From contig NZ_CP091976.1 in NCBI RefSeq assembly GCF_029016285.1, forward strand, positions 620,001-684,000: 64,000 bases of DNA, given 5' to 3'. Position 1 is the stretch's first letter; every line of letters starts with the position of its first letter. The stretch comes from Vibrio sp. DW001 (GTDB lineage Bacteria > Pseudomonadota > Gammaproteobacteria > Enterobacterales > Vibrionaceae). The translations under genes were made by a program, and so were the position numbers. A model generated the notes under the pieces. The model worked only from the letters and a program-made list of their open reading frames with translations. It searched no databases and was not told the DNA's origin. Positions 53,303 to 62,344 of this stretch are shown here, one piece after another.

Positions 53303-53944
53303 TTATGACAACACTTCACGTATGTATTGCTCTAATTCTGGAATCTGACAATTGTCAAAAAAGCATTGCTGAAATCGCTCACCACTAACAGCCGTCTTCA
53401 AAAGATCAGGAGCGATGCAACGTAGCGTATCAATATAATCAGCTTTAACGACAGCCTGTTTAACCTCACTTAAAATAACAGCGTTTTTCTTTTGTGGTTC
53501 TGCACGCTCGATAGGATATCCTTGACCACATTCCCCTGTAGTGAATGCTTTTTCAAAAATATAGCGAATGTTTAGCTCTGCCCCCCAACCAAACCCCTTT
53601 GCAAACGCCAAAGACAACGCATTTCCGTTATTAATTTGATTAAACAAAAACGCATCCGAGGGCTCTAAACAATATCCACAAACTACACCTGGGTGGATGT
53701 TTAACGACATCAACGCCCCCTGTCCCGTACCACAGCCTGTAACCACAAAATCCACGGATTTTGAGTTAATAAGCACGCTTGCCATAATTCCAAGATGAAC
53801 ATAAGTTAATGCATGATCGTTTTCATCGCACATTCCTACGTTGTAAGTTCGATGACCTTCCTCTTTAACAACACTTTCAAGTTCGCCATATACAATACTA
53901 TTTTTTGCAGCTTGACTATTTTCCATCATTAATGCGATTTTCAT
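53303..53944 (-). CDS. RpiB/LacAB-type sugar-phosphate isomerase family protein (DhuI-like)
   Basis: The start is ATG 53944 (AGGAG upstream), not the longer 53974. Motifs MKIALMMENSQAAKN, VDFVVTGCGTGQGALMSLN, GYCLEPSDAFLFNQINNGNALSLAFAKGFG are those of the RpiB/LacAB superfamily. In streptococcal glycosaminoglycan catabolism a member of this fold (DhuI) isomerises the 4-deoxy-5-hexosulose uronate that GH88 releases. Here it lies in one operon with GH88 and a KduD-type reductase, so DhuI is the best functional guess. It is the last gene of the operon. Confidence 0.75.
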   Translation of the reverse strand: MKIALMMENSQAAKNSIVYGELESVVKEEGHRTYNVGMCDENDHALTYVHLGIMASVLINSKSVDFVVTGCGTGQGALMSLNIHPGVVCGYCLEPSDAFLFNQINNGNALSLAFAKGFGWGAELNIRYIFEKAFTTGECGQGYPIERAEPQKKNAVILSEVKQAVVKADYIDTLRCIAPDLLKTAVSGERFQQCFFDNCQIPELEQYIREVLS

Positions 53945-54027
53945 TCTATGCTCCTGCGGATAATACCGCTTCAAAATTTTTTTTTGTTAAAACAACTAAA
54001 ATATATGCATTATTTATAGAGTTTATG

Positions 54028-54789
54028 TTAACGCGCTAACCATCCGCCATCGACAGCAATGGTATAGCCATTAACATAGTCGGAAGCTGCAGACGCTAAG
54101 AAGACACACGGACCAGCTAAATCTTCAGGTATACCCCATCGGCCCGCTGGAATGCGGTCCAAAATGTCCTGATTACGTTTTTTGTCTGCACGCAATGCCT
54201 TAGTATTGTTGGTCGCCATATAGCCTGGGGCAATCGCATTTACATTGATGTTATGAATTGCCCACTCGTTTGCCATGCTTTTAGTAATCCCCATAACCGC
54301 ACTCTTAGATGCCGTGTATGAAGGCACTCTAATTCCCCCTTGAAAGGACAGCATCGATGCTACATTTATGATTTTTCCACCTTCATTCTGAGCGATGAAT
54401 TGACGACTAACCGCCTGCGATAAAAAGAACAACGATTTCAAATTGATATTCATCACGTCATCCCAATCTTGCTCACTAAATTCAATAGCGTCGTTTCTTC
54501 GAATGATGCCAGCATTATTAACTAGTATATCTATTCGGCCAAACGCATCTAAGCTGCACTTGATGATATTAGGGATATCGGTTGTTATGATCAGGTTAGC
54601 GCGAACATCAACAAATTTTGTCCCTAGCTCTGCCATCATTTCCATTGTCTCTATTGGCTCAACAATGTTGACACCCACAATCCCACACCCAGCTTTAGCC
54701 AGAGCTAATGCCATTCCTTGTCCTAAACCAGTATCACAGCCAGTAACTATCGCCACCTTACCAGTTAAATTGAATGAATCTTGAGTCAT
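54028..54789 (-). CDS. kduD: 2-dehydro-3-deoxy-D-gluconate/uronate SDR reductase (KduD/DhuD-like)
   Basis: The start at 54789 has AGGAAATATC just upstream (the ATG at 54807 does not). SDR motifs: VAIVTGCDTGLGQGMALALAKAG, NNAGIIRRNDAIEFSEQDW, VASMLSFQGGIRVPSYTASKSAVMGI (Ser, Tyr, Lys) and the family end VNGYTIAVDGGWLAR. KduD/DhuD reduces the isomerised 5-hexosulose uronate with NAD(P)H to 2-keto-3-deoxygluconate. The gene precedes the isomerase by 83 bases. Confidence 0.85.
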   Translation of the reverse strand: MTQDSFNLTGKVAIVTGCDTGLGQGMALALAKAGCGIVGVNIVEPIETMEMMAELGTKFVDVRANLIITTDIPNIIKCSLDAFGRIDILVNNAGIIRRNDAIEFSEQDWDDVMNINLKSLFFLSQAVSRQFIAQNEGGKIINVASMLSFQGGIRVPSYTASKSAVMGITKSMANEWAIHNINVNAIAPGYMATNNTKALRADKKRNQDILDRIPAGRWGIPEDLAGPCVFLASAASDYVNGYTIAVDGGWLAR

Positions 54790-54873
54790 GATATTTCCTA
54801 TTAACAAATTTTGTTTGATTCTTGATTGTTTAGTTGGTGAGCGGGCAACCGTGAAAAAGCTATCGTTGCCAAC

Positions 54874-56604
54874 TTACTTACACATTTTAAATTGGCTTGA
54901 TATGGTATGGTTTCCCGATTCTAGCTTGGTTAATAAAAATGGAACCGCACTACGGGGAAACGACACATCACTGTTAACCCGTGTGGTTACGTGCGCAGAT
55001 TTAAGGTGATTATCTAGGCTTTTTATCGCAGATATCCCGTTACTACCTTGAATAATGATCTCTGAACCATCAGTTGTACTTGAATTCAAGATTAATTCTT
55101 CTTGATACCATTTTCCGACCACAAAACCACTCTCTACTACCCATAAATCCTCACTACTGTCAAACCGATGCGTACGAACACACTCCCCACTGTCATAAAC
55201 ATCGATGGTGGTTGTGACTGTAACTTTCCCTGATGTCCAAGTTATATTGAGCCTTGATTGATCGACGTTTACCTCGATGTTCTTTTGTCGCATCTGCCAA
55301 TTACAACCACCATCAAAACTAAAGGCTAAAATATTGTCGCCAAAACTCAACTTTTCTGCATACAACAAAGCACTAACATCCATCCCACCAAAGGTTGAAT
55401 AAGCAAACTTATTGTACTTATCCAGTTGAAAACCTGGATGGATAGCCGCTCCATAGTGAACAATTGAATTGCCATCAATACGTTGAACGATAGTTTTATT
55501 TGCCGGCATAGGCTGTACGACTGCAGGATATTCTATCGCTTGTTCTTCACTACTCCAGAAAATAGAATCATCAGCGAGCATCAAAGGTAAAAACGCTTTC
55601 ATAGCCCAATACGGGGATGTTGGTGAATTATATACTTCGCACATTTGTAGGTTTGGATAATCGTAGCCACGGGTAAGAATACCGTCATAGGTGAAAATTG
55701 GCTTATGTTTCCAGCTGCGTAGATGCCTTGCCCACAGCCCTTTTATTTGACCTGGACTAAAAACAGTATTGTCACTGATGGAATACGCCGCCCAAAAACC
55801 ACAACAAGCGAAGCGATAAGTTAGCGAACGTCCTTGGACTAGTGTGTCACCATTATCTGCAAACCAATAACTAAATGGTATGGCAAAGGCATCCGCTCTC
55901 GATTTGAAAATCGAGGAAAAATCATCATTTTTGTACTTAAATTTTTTTGCATAAATAAGGCCATAGTAATGCAAAGCAAAGCCACCATAGTGGTCAACAG
56001 TTTCAATATCACCATCACCATACCAACCATCACCTAAATACCAACTCTTTAACTTTTCTAAAAACTTCTGCTCCATTTTTAAATCAACGAGATCGCTGCG
56101 CCCAACTGTTTTTAAAGCTTGCTGAACGATTAGTGTAAAAAAGAGCCAGTTATTATGAGATGTTTCTTTATCTTGAATACTGGATAACCAAAGCACCAAG
56201 TTTTCTTTCTCGGTTGTACTTAACGGTTCCCAAGCCTGTTGTGGTAACAAAGCCACAAAAAATCCAATCGCTGCCATTTCTACGCTGCGTTGGTCTACAT
56301 CATGTAACAGACCCCAATACCCATCGGAATTGGGGTCTGTTCCTTGTATAATGAGCTTACGAACCAAACCCCAGTGTTCAAAATTACCTCCTCCAATCTC
56401 TAGAGGTACCAGCCCCCATAATGGTCGAGCGACACCTTCTAGTGAAGCGGCAACCATATCAAAGCAAGCCCCCCCTTCATCAAAATCTATTCGGGAACCC
56501 TGTGTCTGATAATAGGGTATTAATGGCTCAAATAAGTCCTTCACCAACTGTTGAAAATCAGCCTTGCTAACCAGAGGATTTTCTGAAAATAATGAATACT
56601 TCAT
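54874..56604 (-). CDS. DUF2264 family protein (possible GH154-type glycosidase)
   Basis: At 576 residues with no signal peptide it is cytosolic. The N-terminal (about 1-360) alpha/alpha barrel-like half contains FDEGGACFDMVAASLEGVARPLWGLVPLEIGGG and WLSSIQDKETSHNNWLFFTL; FHYYGLIYAKKFKY-like and PTSPYWAMKAFLPLMLAD follow. The pattern is that of DUF2264, some of whose members I recall as classified in glycoside hydrolase family 154 (beta-glucuronidase-like); this link should be checked. In a uronate operon it may trim a second sugar from the imported oligosaccharide. Confidence 0.78.
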   Translation of the reverse strand: MKYSLFSENPLVSKADFQQLVKDLFEPLIPYYQTQGSRIDFDEGGACFDMVAASLEGVARPLWGLVPLEIGGGNFEHWGLVRKLIIQGTDPNSDGYWGLLHDVDQRSVEMAAIGFFVALLPQQAWEPLSTTEKENLVLWLSSIQDKETSHNNWLFFTLIVQQALKTVGRSDLVDLKMEQKFLEKLKSWYLGDGWYGDGDIETVDHYGGFALHYYGLIYAKKFKYKNDDFSSIFKSRADAFAIPFSYWFADNGDTLVQGRSLTYRFACCGFWAAYSISDNTVFSPGQIKGLWARHLRSWKHKPIFTYDGILTRGYDYPNLQMCEVYNSPTSPYWAMKAFLPLMLADDSIFWSSEEQAIEYPAVVQPMPANKTIVQRIDGNSIVHYGAAIHPGFQLDKYNKFAYSTFGGMDVSALLYAEKLSFGDNILAFSFDGGCNWQMRQKNIEVNVDQSRLNITWTSGKVTVTTTIDVYDSGECVRTHRFDSSEDLWVVESGFVVGKWYQEELILNSSTTDGSEIIIQGSNGISAIKSLDNHLKSAHVTTRVNSDVSFPRSAVPFLLTKLESGNHTISSQFKMCK

Positions 56605-56616
56605 TGCTACTACCTG

Positions 56617-58542
56617 TTAATTAATAAGTCCAAAAAACCTAGGCAAGCCCAGACTAATTATAGGAAAGTAAGTTACCAGTAAAAGTCCGATAAACTGCAC
56701 TAAGAAAATAGGTAGAAGGGGCCGAATCACATTGGTAATCTTCTCACCACTGATACCACACGACACAAACAATACGGTCCCTACAGGTGGTGTCACAATA
56801 CCCATGGAAAGGTTGTAAATCATAATGATGCCAAAATGCACTGGGTCGACACCCATTTCCGTGACCACAGGGTATAAAATTGGTGTAAAGATGAGCTGCG
56901 CTGGTGCCATATCCATAAATACACCAACCAACAGCAAGGTGATATTAATCACTAACAAAATCACATATTTATTATCACTTACCGCAATCAACATTTCGCC
57001 GACAGTTTCTGGGATACTTGCAAACGTCATCGACCAGCTCATCAGACCAGAGCAAGCAATCAAAAACAAAATAACCGAGGTACTTAATGCGGAATCATAA
57101 AGAGTCTTAATCAAACCTTTGATGGTCAAAGTTCTATAGCAAATCGCCAGCACCAAACTATAAATAACGGCGATACCGGAGGCTTCAATGGCAGTAAACA
57201 TGCCACCAATAATCCCTCCAATAACCACAAATACAAGTAACATACTGGGCAGTGCGCGTCCAATAATGAGCGTAACATCACCAAGTGAGTAATGAGTGGT
57301 ATCTACTGGGTAATTGTTCTTTTTAGCAAAGCGATAAGCTACCAACATAACGCTTAGACCGATGATAATCCCTGGGATATATCCGCCCAAAAATAGTGCA
57401 GCTATTGACGCACTTCCACCAGTAATCATCGAGTAAACAATAAACGCACCCGCTGGTGGAATCAACATACCAGCGATAGATGAACTAGCATTAACAGCCG
57501 TTGAAAAAGGCATATCATAATTTTTTTCTCTAGCCATTGGCGTTATGATTCCCCCAATTGCTGTTGATGCTGCGATAGCCGAACCAGACAATGAACCAAA
57601 CATCATGTTAGCAACAATATTTGTTTGCCAAAGGCTTCCCGGCACGCGTTTACCGACTAACATCGCAAAAACAATAAGCCGCTTTGCAATGCCACCCTGA
57701 TTCATAATATTCCCTGCAAGGATGAAAAATGGCAGAGCTAAAAAACCAAAACTATCTAGTCCACTAAACAGTTTCTCACTGGTTGTGCCGATAAGATCAA
57801 CAAATTCAATCTGTAGAAATAATGTAAATATTCCTGAAAAAGCAAGGCCTACGGCAATTGATGTCCCCATAAGCAAGAAGAACAAAAACGAGATAAACAA
57901 CGTGAAAAAGGAAATTATCTCAATATTGTCATATAGGTAGGTATCAAAGTCATCCAAGCCCTTTACATAAGAGAAGCCAAAGTAGGTGGTTAGAGAAACA
58001 ATGACATAAATAGCCAACATAATGGCCTGACTTGGCTTACGCTTTACCTCTTGCAGTACTTTGTAACATTGACTGCTAACAATCAAAACACCACTGATTA
58101 TGAGAACACTTTGTACCAAACCAAGTGGAACTTGTAACGTTGGGGTCAACATACTCAGGTTTTTTACGGATGCTACGTAACCACCCCACATCATTGTCGC
58201 ACCAAGTAGTACATACATATACTGATTGAACAGTTCCATCTTTTGTCTTGTAGATGGTCCGACATAATCTAGTAATAGCGGCAAACTCAAATGTGTCGAT
58301 TTCATAAAACACAAAGCAGCGCCTAAAATGCCCAACCATATCAACGAAAATCGCAATAACTCTTCAGACATTGCGCTAGGCGAGTTAAATATGTAACGAG
58401 CGGCAACTTGATAAACGATGAGAATACTCATTACTGCAAGCAATGAAACTAAAATTATCTTTAATGTTTTTTCCACGGCTTGGTTGAAAGACCAAGGCTT
58501 ACATTTGAAAACCTTTGGAATTTCTGACTCTAACTGATTCAT
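56617..58542 (-). CDS. TRAP transporter fused permease (DctQ-DctM)
   Basis: A 641-residue protein made of a DctQ part (about 1-190, with MSEELLRFSLIWLGILGAALCFMKSTHLSL) joined by extra helices to a DctM part (about 200-641, with FLALPFFILAGNIMNQGGIAKRLI, GSLSGSAIAASTAIGGIITPMAREKNYDMPF and GMLIPPAGAFIVYSMITGG). Fused QM permeases are a known TRAP variant. It uses a Na+ gradient to pump an organic anion delivered by the binding protein at 58617. AGGATATTCAAA precedes the ATG. Confidence 0.9.
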   Translation of the reverse strand: MNQLESEIPKVFKCKPWSFNQAVEKTLKIILVSLLAVMSILIVYQVAARYIFNSPSAMSEELLRFSLIWLGILGAALCFMKSTHLSLPLLLDYVGPSTRQKMELFNQYMYVLLGATMMWGGYVASVKNLSMLTPTLQVPLGLVQSVLIISGVLIVSSQCYKVLQEVKRKPSQAIMLAIYVIVSLTTYFGFSYVKGLDDFDTYLYDNIEIISFFTLFISFLFFLLMGTSIAVGLAFSGIFTLFLQIEFVDLIGTTSEKLFSGLDSFGFLALPFFILAGNIMNQGGIAKRLIVFAMLVGKRVPGSLWQTNIVANMMFGSLSGSAIAASTAIGGIITPMAREKNYDMPFSTAVNASSSIAGMLIPPAGAFIVYSMITGGSASIAALFLGGYIPGIIIGLSVMLVAYRFAKKNNYPVDTTHYSLGDVTLIIGRALPSMLLVFVVIGGIIGGMFTAIEASGIAVIYSLVLAICYRTLTIKGLIKTLYDSALSTSVILFLIACSGLMSWSMTFASIPETVGEMLIAVSDNKYVILLVINITLLLVGVFMDMAPAQLIFTPILYPVVTEMGVDPVHFGIIMIYNLSMGIVTPPVGTVLFVSCGISGEKITNVIRPLLPIFLVQFIGLLLVTYFPIISLGLPRFFGLIN

Positions 58543-58576
58543 TTGAATATCCTAGTTGCGATACGTTAGAAATGAG

Positions 58577-58611
58577 AGGACTGACAAACCGATAGATAGC
58601 TTGCCAGTCCT
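58577..58611 (-). terminator. Intercistronic hairpin after the second TRAP binding-protein gene
   Basis: AGGACTG (58577-58583) and CAGTCCT (58605-58611) pair, with TTG/CAA extending the stem after one mismatch. It lies directly after the dctP stop, as in the first TRAP operon, and may set the ratio of binding protein to permease. Confidence 0.5.
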
Positions 58612-58616
58612 GAACG

Positions 58617-59597
58617 TTAACGTCCTTGGATTCTAAATATAGTTTCCAGCAACTCTTTTTTAACTGGATTGGAAAGTGCGTCGTCATACATTGGCTGCAT
58701 GCGTTTGATAAGCGGCACTTTATCTATTTCAGTGTACTGTACACCAAGTTCTGACTCTGCTAATGCTTCCGATTTCTCAATCTGAGCCGCTACTGCACCA
58801 AATGATTTCTTAGTTGTCTTTAAGAATTCTGCTTTCACAATCACCATATCATCGGCACTTACTGATGTTGTGAATTTCTCACTTGCAATAAGGAAATCAG
58901 TCAATCGTGTATGTTCTGTGCGCAAAGCATATTTAGATACTTCTCCGAACTTCACTTCCCAAAGACCAGCTAAACCGCCTTCTGCACCATCAATAATTCC
59001 TTGCTGCAAAGCAGGATAAACTTCACCAAAATCCATTGGTGTAGGTACTCCACCTAAAGCTCTGATAAGCGTCATGTAAGTATCGCTAGGTGATGTACGA
59101 AGTTTTAGTCCTTCAAGCTCTTCAAGTGATGAAGTAGGTTTCGTGGTGTAAATACTTCTAAATCCGTTGCTAAGAAAACCCATAGGGTATACCTTTTTGG
59201 CCGCAACCGAATCTTCAATGATTTTCGCCACTTCGGGATTTAGCATCGTATCTTCATACTCTTCTAAACTTCTAAACACATACGGTAAATTAACCCCAGT
59301 AATTTCTGGCGCTAAATTTTCTAAGGTTGCGCTATTAACGAGTCCTAAATCGATAACCCCACTTTGAACCTGTTGTAAGTACTGTGCTTGTCCACCTAAC
59401 GTACCATTCCAGAAGAAACGAATCTTAACGCGACCTTCGGTACGATTTTTTATATTATCACCAAGCTCAGTCAACAGTGTGCCTGCTGCATCTTTACTTG
59501 GAATGTTTGTGGCAAATTTGTAGGTTTTTGCTTGTAAGCCGCTAGAGGCCAGCACTAAGGCACTAACAAGTAAAAGTTTTGTGTTAAATCCTTTCAT
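58617..59597 (-). CDS. TRAP transporter substrate-binding protein (DctP family)
   Basis: A signal peptide (MKGFNTKLLLVSALVLASSGLQA) precedes the DctP fold: FATNIPSKDAAGTLLTELGDNIKNRTEGRV, GLVNSATLENLAPEI, EGLKLRTSPSDTYMTLIRALGG (ligand Arg region) and DFGEVYPALQQGIIDGAEGG. The likely ligand is an unsaturated uronyl oligosaccharide or uronate, judged from the neighbouring cytosolic glucuronyl hydrolase. AAAGGTGATAT is upstream. TRAP binding proteins for larger carbohydrate ligands are known but less common. Confidence 0.9.
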   Translation of the reverse strand: MKGFNTKLLLVSALVLASSGLQAKTYKFATNIPSKDAAGTLLTELGDNIKNRTEGRVKIRFFWNGTLGGQAQYLQQVQSGVIDLGLVNSATLENLAPEITGVNLPYVFRSLEEYEDTMLNPEVAKIIEDSVAAKKVYPMGFLSNGFRSIYTTKPTSSLEELEGLKLRTSPSDTYMTLIRALGGVPTPMDFGEVYPALQQGIIDGAEGGLAGLWEVKFGEVSKYALRTEHTRLTDFLIASEKFTTSVSADDMVIVKAEFLKTTKKSFGAVAAQIEKSEALAESELGVQYTEIDKVPLIKRMQPMYDDALSNPVKKELLETIFRIQGR

Positions 59598-59632
59598 ATA
59601 TCACCTTTTATTATTTTGTATATTTTTATTGT

Positions 59633-60802
59633 CTACCAAAAAAAATGGGTATGCCCTGCTGCTCGCAAAGTCGCTTCAAAATAGTAATAATCACCATAAG
59701 GAAGCATCGCATTTGCCAGATAAGGTAGATCTCTATCCATCGCATGCGGAACCGACGAAGCTGAATTAGAAAGCAAACCTTGAGCATCCAATTGTTGCGT
59801 CAGATCATAATTTTCACGTAATGCTAGTAGCATCTGGCTTGCAATTTTTGCGTATCGTTCCGACTTGTCTTTTTGACCACATTTATTAAAGAACTCTGAC
59901 AAAACGTAAAGACCTGCAGAGGTAATGGAACCAGCAGAAGTGTCTTTAAATTGGATTTCATTTTCAGGAAGCAGATAATCCCAAATTGGTACCATGTCAT
60001 CCGTGATTTTATCTAACATATAACCGGTTAGTTTTTCACTTAGCTCGGCATAACGTATGTCGCCAGTCATCAAGGCTAACTGCGCAAAGCCATGTATTGC
60101 CCATGCTTGTCCGCGACTCCAACATGATTCATCACTGTAGCCTTGGTGCGTACATCCGCGTAAAGGTTTGTTTGTTACAGGATCAAAATCAAAGGTGTGA
60201 TAAGTGCTGAAATCGTCGCGAACAAGATGCTTAAGTGACGTTTCTGCCTGACCAATAGCAACCTGCTTAAATGATTCAATATTGGTTTCTTCGTAAGCCC
60301 ACAACAACAAAGGCAGATTCTGCATGCAATCAATAATAATCTTACCTTGCACGGTTTCAGCATGAACTTTATCTTCAGCCCCTGCAGTCCAAGCGACAAT
60401 ATACTCACCATTCCAGTTGTAACGATTTCGCAATGCCTCTGCCGCTTTTAGCGCTAAATCTCGAGCTTTCAAATTGCCTGTCAATTTGTAATCTGCCACC
60501 GCAGAAAGACTAAATTCGAATCCTAAATCATGATTTAACCAAAGCGGGGTATCTAAGATTTTGGCCAAATGTGAATAACGCATGCGAGCCATATTTTTTA
60601 ATTCTTGCTTACCGGTAATCATATAAGCAAGCCAAAGCTCACCAGTCCAAAAAGAGTCTGTCCAAAAATACTCTTCTGGGTATAGCCATTGGTATTGTTC
60701 CGCTCCAGCACCAACCATCGGATTTCTCAAACCGATAATTGGCGCATTACGCTCAACACTGTTAATAATATCTAGCTTTATCTGTTCGAAAGCATGGTTC
60801 AT
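59633..60802 (-). CDS. ugl: Unsaturated glucuronyl hydrolase, GH88
   Basis: A 389-residue cytosolic (alpha/alpha)6 barrel protein. Family motifs are LWLNHDLGFEFSLSAV with Asp92, and IIIDCMQNLPLLLWAY with Asp158; these two Asp correspond to the catalytic pair of Bacillus UGL. YSDESCWSRGQAWAIHGFAQLAL and DTSAGSITSAGLYVL complete the active-site floor. It hydrates and cleaves the terminal unsaturated uronate from oligosaccharides made by polysaccharide lyases, giving 4-deoxy-L-threo-5-hexosulose-uronate. GAGG lies 9 bases before the ATG; it is the first gene of the operon. Confidence 0.9.
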   Translation of the reverse strand: MNHAFEQIKLDIINSVERNAPIIGLRNPMVGAGAEQYQWLYPEEYFWTDSFWTGELWLAYMITGKQELKNMARMRYSHLAKILDTPLWLNHDLGFEFSLSAVADYKLTGNLKARDLALKAAEALRNRYNWNGEYIVAWTAGAEDKVHAETVQGKIIIDCMQNLPLLLWAYEETNIESFKQVAIGQAETSLKHLVRDDFSTYHTFDFDPVTNKPLRGCTHQGYSDESCWSRGQAWAIHGFAQLALMTGDIRYAELSEKLTGYMLDKITDDMVPIWDYLLPENEIQFKDTSAGSITSAGLYVLSEFFNKCGQKDKSERYAKIASQMLLALRENYDLTQQLDAQGLLSNSASSVPHAMDRDLPYLANAMLPYGDYYYFEATLRAAGHTHFFW

Positions 60803-60852
60803 CTATCAAGCCTCAACTGTTCAAAAATGTCTTTATTCATTTACCTATTTAG

Positions 60853-60864
60853 TGAAACGTTTCA
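60853..60864. promoter_or_regulatory. LacI-type operator 1
   Basis: TGAAACGTTTCA (60853-60864) is a perfect palindrome just upstream of the ugl gene (52 bases from its start), an expected repression site for the divergent LacI-family regulator. Confidence 0.7.
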
Positions 60865-60952
60865 TTTCTATTGCAACTATTAATAGTTTCACGAACTAGA
60901 ACTTGCATTAAACATGTTAAAATCTATAGTATATCGGCACAAATTAGCTTAT

Positions 60953-60968
60953 TGTGATTAAAATCACG
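60953..60968. promoter_or_regulatory. CRP-like site
   Basis: TGTGA-TTAAAA-TCACG matches the CRP consensus except for the last base. It sits between the two LacI operators in the divergent region, fitting catabolite control of uronate use. Confidence 0.6.
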
Positions 60969-60988
60969 CCATGAAACATTCATATTAA

Positions 60989-61002
60989 ATGAAACGTTTC
61001 AT
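60989..61002. promoter_or_regulatory. LacI-type operator 2
   Basis: ATGAAACGTTTCAT (60989-61002) is a perfect 14-bp palindrome with the same core as operator 1, with centres 137 bases apart. A partial copy, ATGAAACATTCAT, lies at 60971-60983. Confidence 0.7.
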
Positions 61003-61107
61003 AAATGACGATCAGTACAAAAAAAGTGATAAACTATATATTCAAATTAATTCCGGTAAATGAATGTACGTTGTCAGATCTAGAGCAGAATAAAGATAAA
61101 TCAAAAT

Positions 61108-62211
61108 ATGGATAAAACCTTGGATAAAACACAAGTAATTAAACGTAAACCAACACTCGATCTAATTGCATCGCTCGCTGGAGTGTCAAAAGCAACCGTT
61201 TCACGGGTATTAAACGATAGCTCCCTTGTGAAGCCTGATGTTGTCACACGAGTGCTAGAGGTGATTGAAGAGATTGGCTACGTAAAAAAGCGTAAGAGCG
61301 TTGAGATACCCTCAAGTTTCAAAAAATTAACCGTTGTCTGTGATGATTCCGCTTTTGCTCCGCATACCTTTTATGGCAACCTACTTAGCGAGCTTAAGCT
61401 AGAGACAAGCAAGCTCTCCATTCAGTTAGAAATGTCGATGTTCAATCAACTCACATCTCCAAGCCAAGCGAGCCAAAGACTATCCGACACAGAAGCCCTA
61501 TTAATATTAGGTAACCCTAATGAAGATATTGTTCAATTAATGGCGCGAAAACGTATTCCAGTTGTCATCATCAACGGCGTCGATCCGTATATGAAAACCC
61601 AAAGCATTTCTCCTGACTATGAATTTGGCGGATTCATGGCGGCAGATTATCTTATCCAACATGGACACAGACGTATTAAGATACTCACTGCAAACGACAG
61701 ACATTCTACGTTCCAACGTACAGAAGGCTTTCTAAGAGCACTCACCATGGCTGGCGTTGACTATCAAAGAGCCGATACGGTGATCGATTTCATAGATTAT
61801 ATCGATAAGGTAGTGTCAAACAGAGGTTTAGTCGGTAAGGCATTAATTACCAATCCGTCAGGTGATTTTGGTGCACGTGAGATTTTACCTTTATTAATAA
61901 AAGAAAAAGTATTCGAACAGTGCACAGCGGTTTTTTGTATCTGCGACATGATGGCGTTATCACTAATTGAGGCTTTATCAAGTGTCGGTATTCGAGTACC
62001 TGAAGACATTTCTGTCATAGGTTTTGATAATCTTGATGTGGGAGCGATATCAGTGCCTCCCCTTACAACGATCAGTACTGATTACAACAAAATTGCTCAG
62101 ACAGCGTTACATAAACTCTTAACAACTATTAGTACCCCAAACAAGGCTGCTACGCGCTCCAGTGTTGCGGTTGAATTGATTGAACGAGGTTCGGTCGCTC
62201 AGATATTTTGA
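61108..62211 (+). CDS. LacI-family repressor of the uronate operon
   Basis: The N-terminal HTH LDLIASLAGVSKATVSRVLNDSSLVKPDVVTRVLEVIEEIGYV is followed by a periplasmic-binding-protein fold with VVIINGVDPY, ADYLIQHGHRRIKILTANDRHSTFQRTEGFLRAL and VPEDISVIGFDNLDVGAISVPPLTTIS. It is divergent from ugl with two palindromic operators between them, so it most likely represses the whole operon and responds to a uronate intermediate. Preceding MDKTLDKTQVIKRKP is unusual but in frame. Confidence 0.88.
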   Translation: MDKTLDKTQVIKRKPTLDLIASLAGVSKATVSRVLNDSSLVKPDVVTRVLEVIEEIGYVKKRKSVEIPSSFKKLTVVCDDSAFAPHTFYGNLLSELKLETSKLSIQLEMSMFNQLTSPSQASQRLSDTEALLILGNPNEDIVQLMARKRIPVVIINGVDPYMKTQSISPDYEFGGFMAADYLIQHGHRRIKILTANDRHSTFQRTEGFLRALTMAGVDYQRADTVIDFIDYIDKVVSNRGLVGKALITNPSGDFGAREILPLLIKEKVFEQCTAVFCICDMMALSLIEALSSVGIRVPEDISVIGFDNLDVGAISVPPLTTISTDYNKIAQTALHKLLTTISTPNKAATRSSVAVELIERGSVAQIF

Positions 62212-62303
62212 AGGGGAATGGTATCAGCAATTCTTCTACGCTTTACAAATTAACGGTTACATTGTGGTGAATCTAGACGCGAAAGAACAAGCCGGTAGTT
62301 CTT
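62212..62303 (+). other. Short open frame after the LacI gene
   Basis: In a different frame from the regulator, a stretch reading YFEGEWYQQFFYALQINGYI and then VVNLDAKEQAGSS ends at a TAA just before 62306. It has no start codon and may be a gene remnant or chance. Confidence 0.2.
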
Positions 62304-62334
62304 AAAAAAGGACAATTAGTAGATTTAATTGCCC
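62304..62334 (-). terminator. Terminator of the small Cys-rich gene
   Basis: Read on the minus strand, GGGCAATTA (62334-62326) and TAATTGTCC (62318-62310) pair with one G-T wobble and are followed by a run of T (62309-62304), beyond the stop of the gene at 62345. Confidence 0.65.
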
Positions 62335-62344
62335 TTCATCATTT

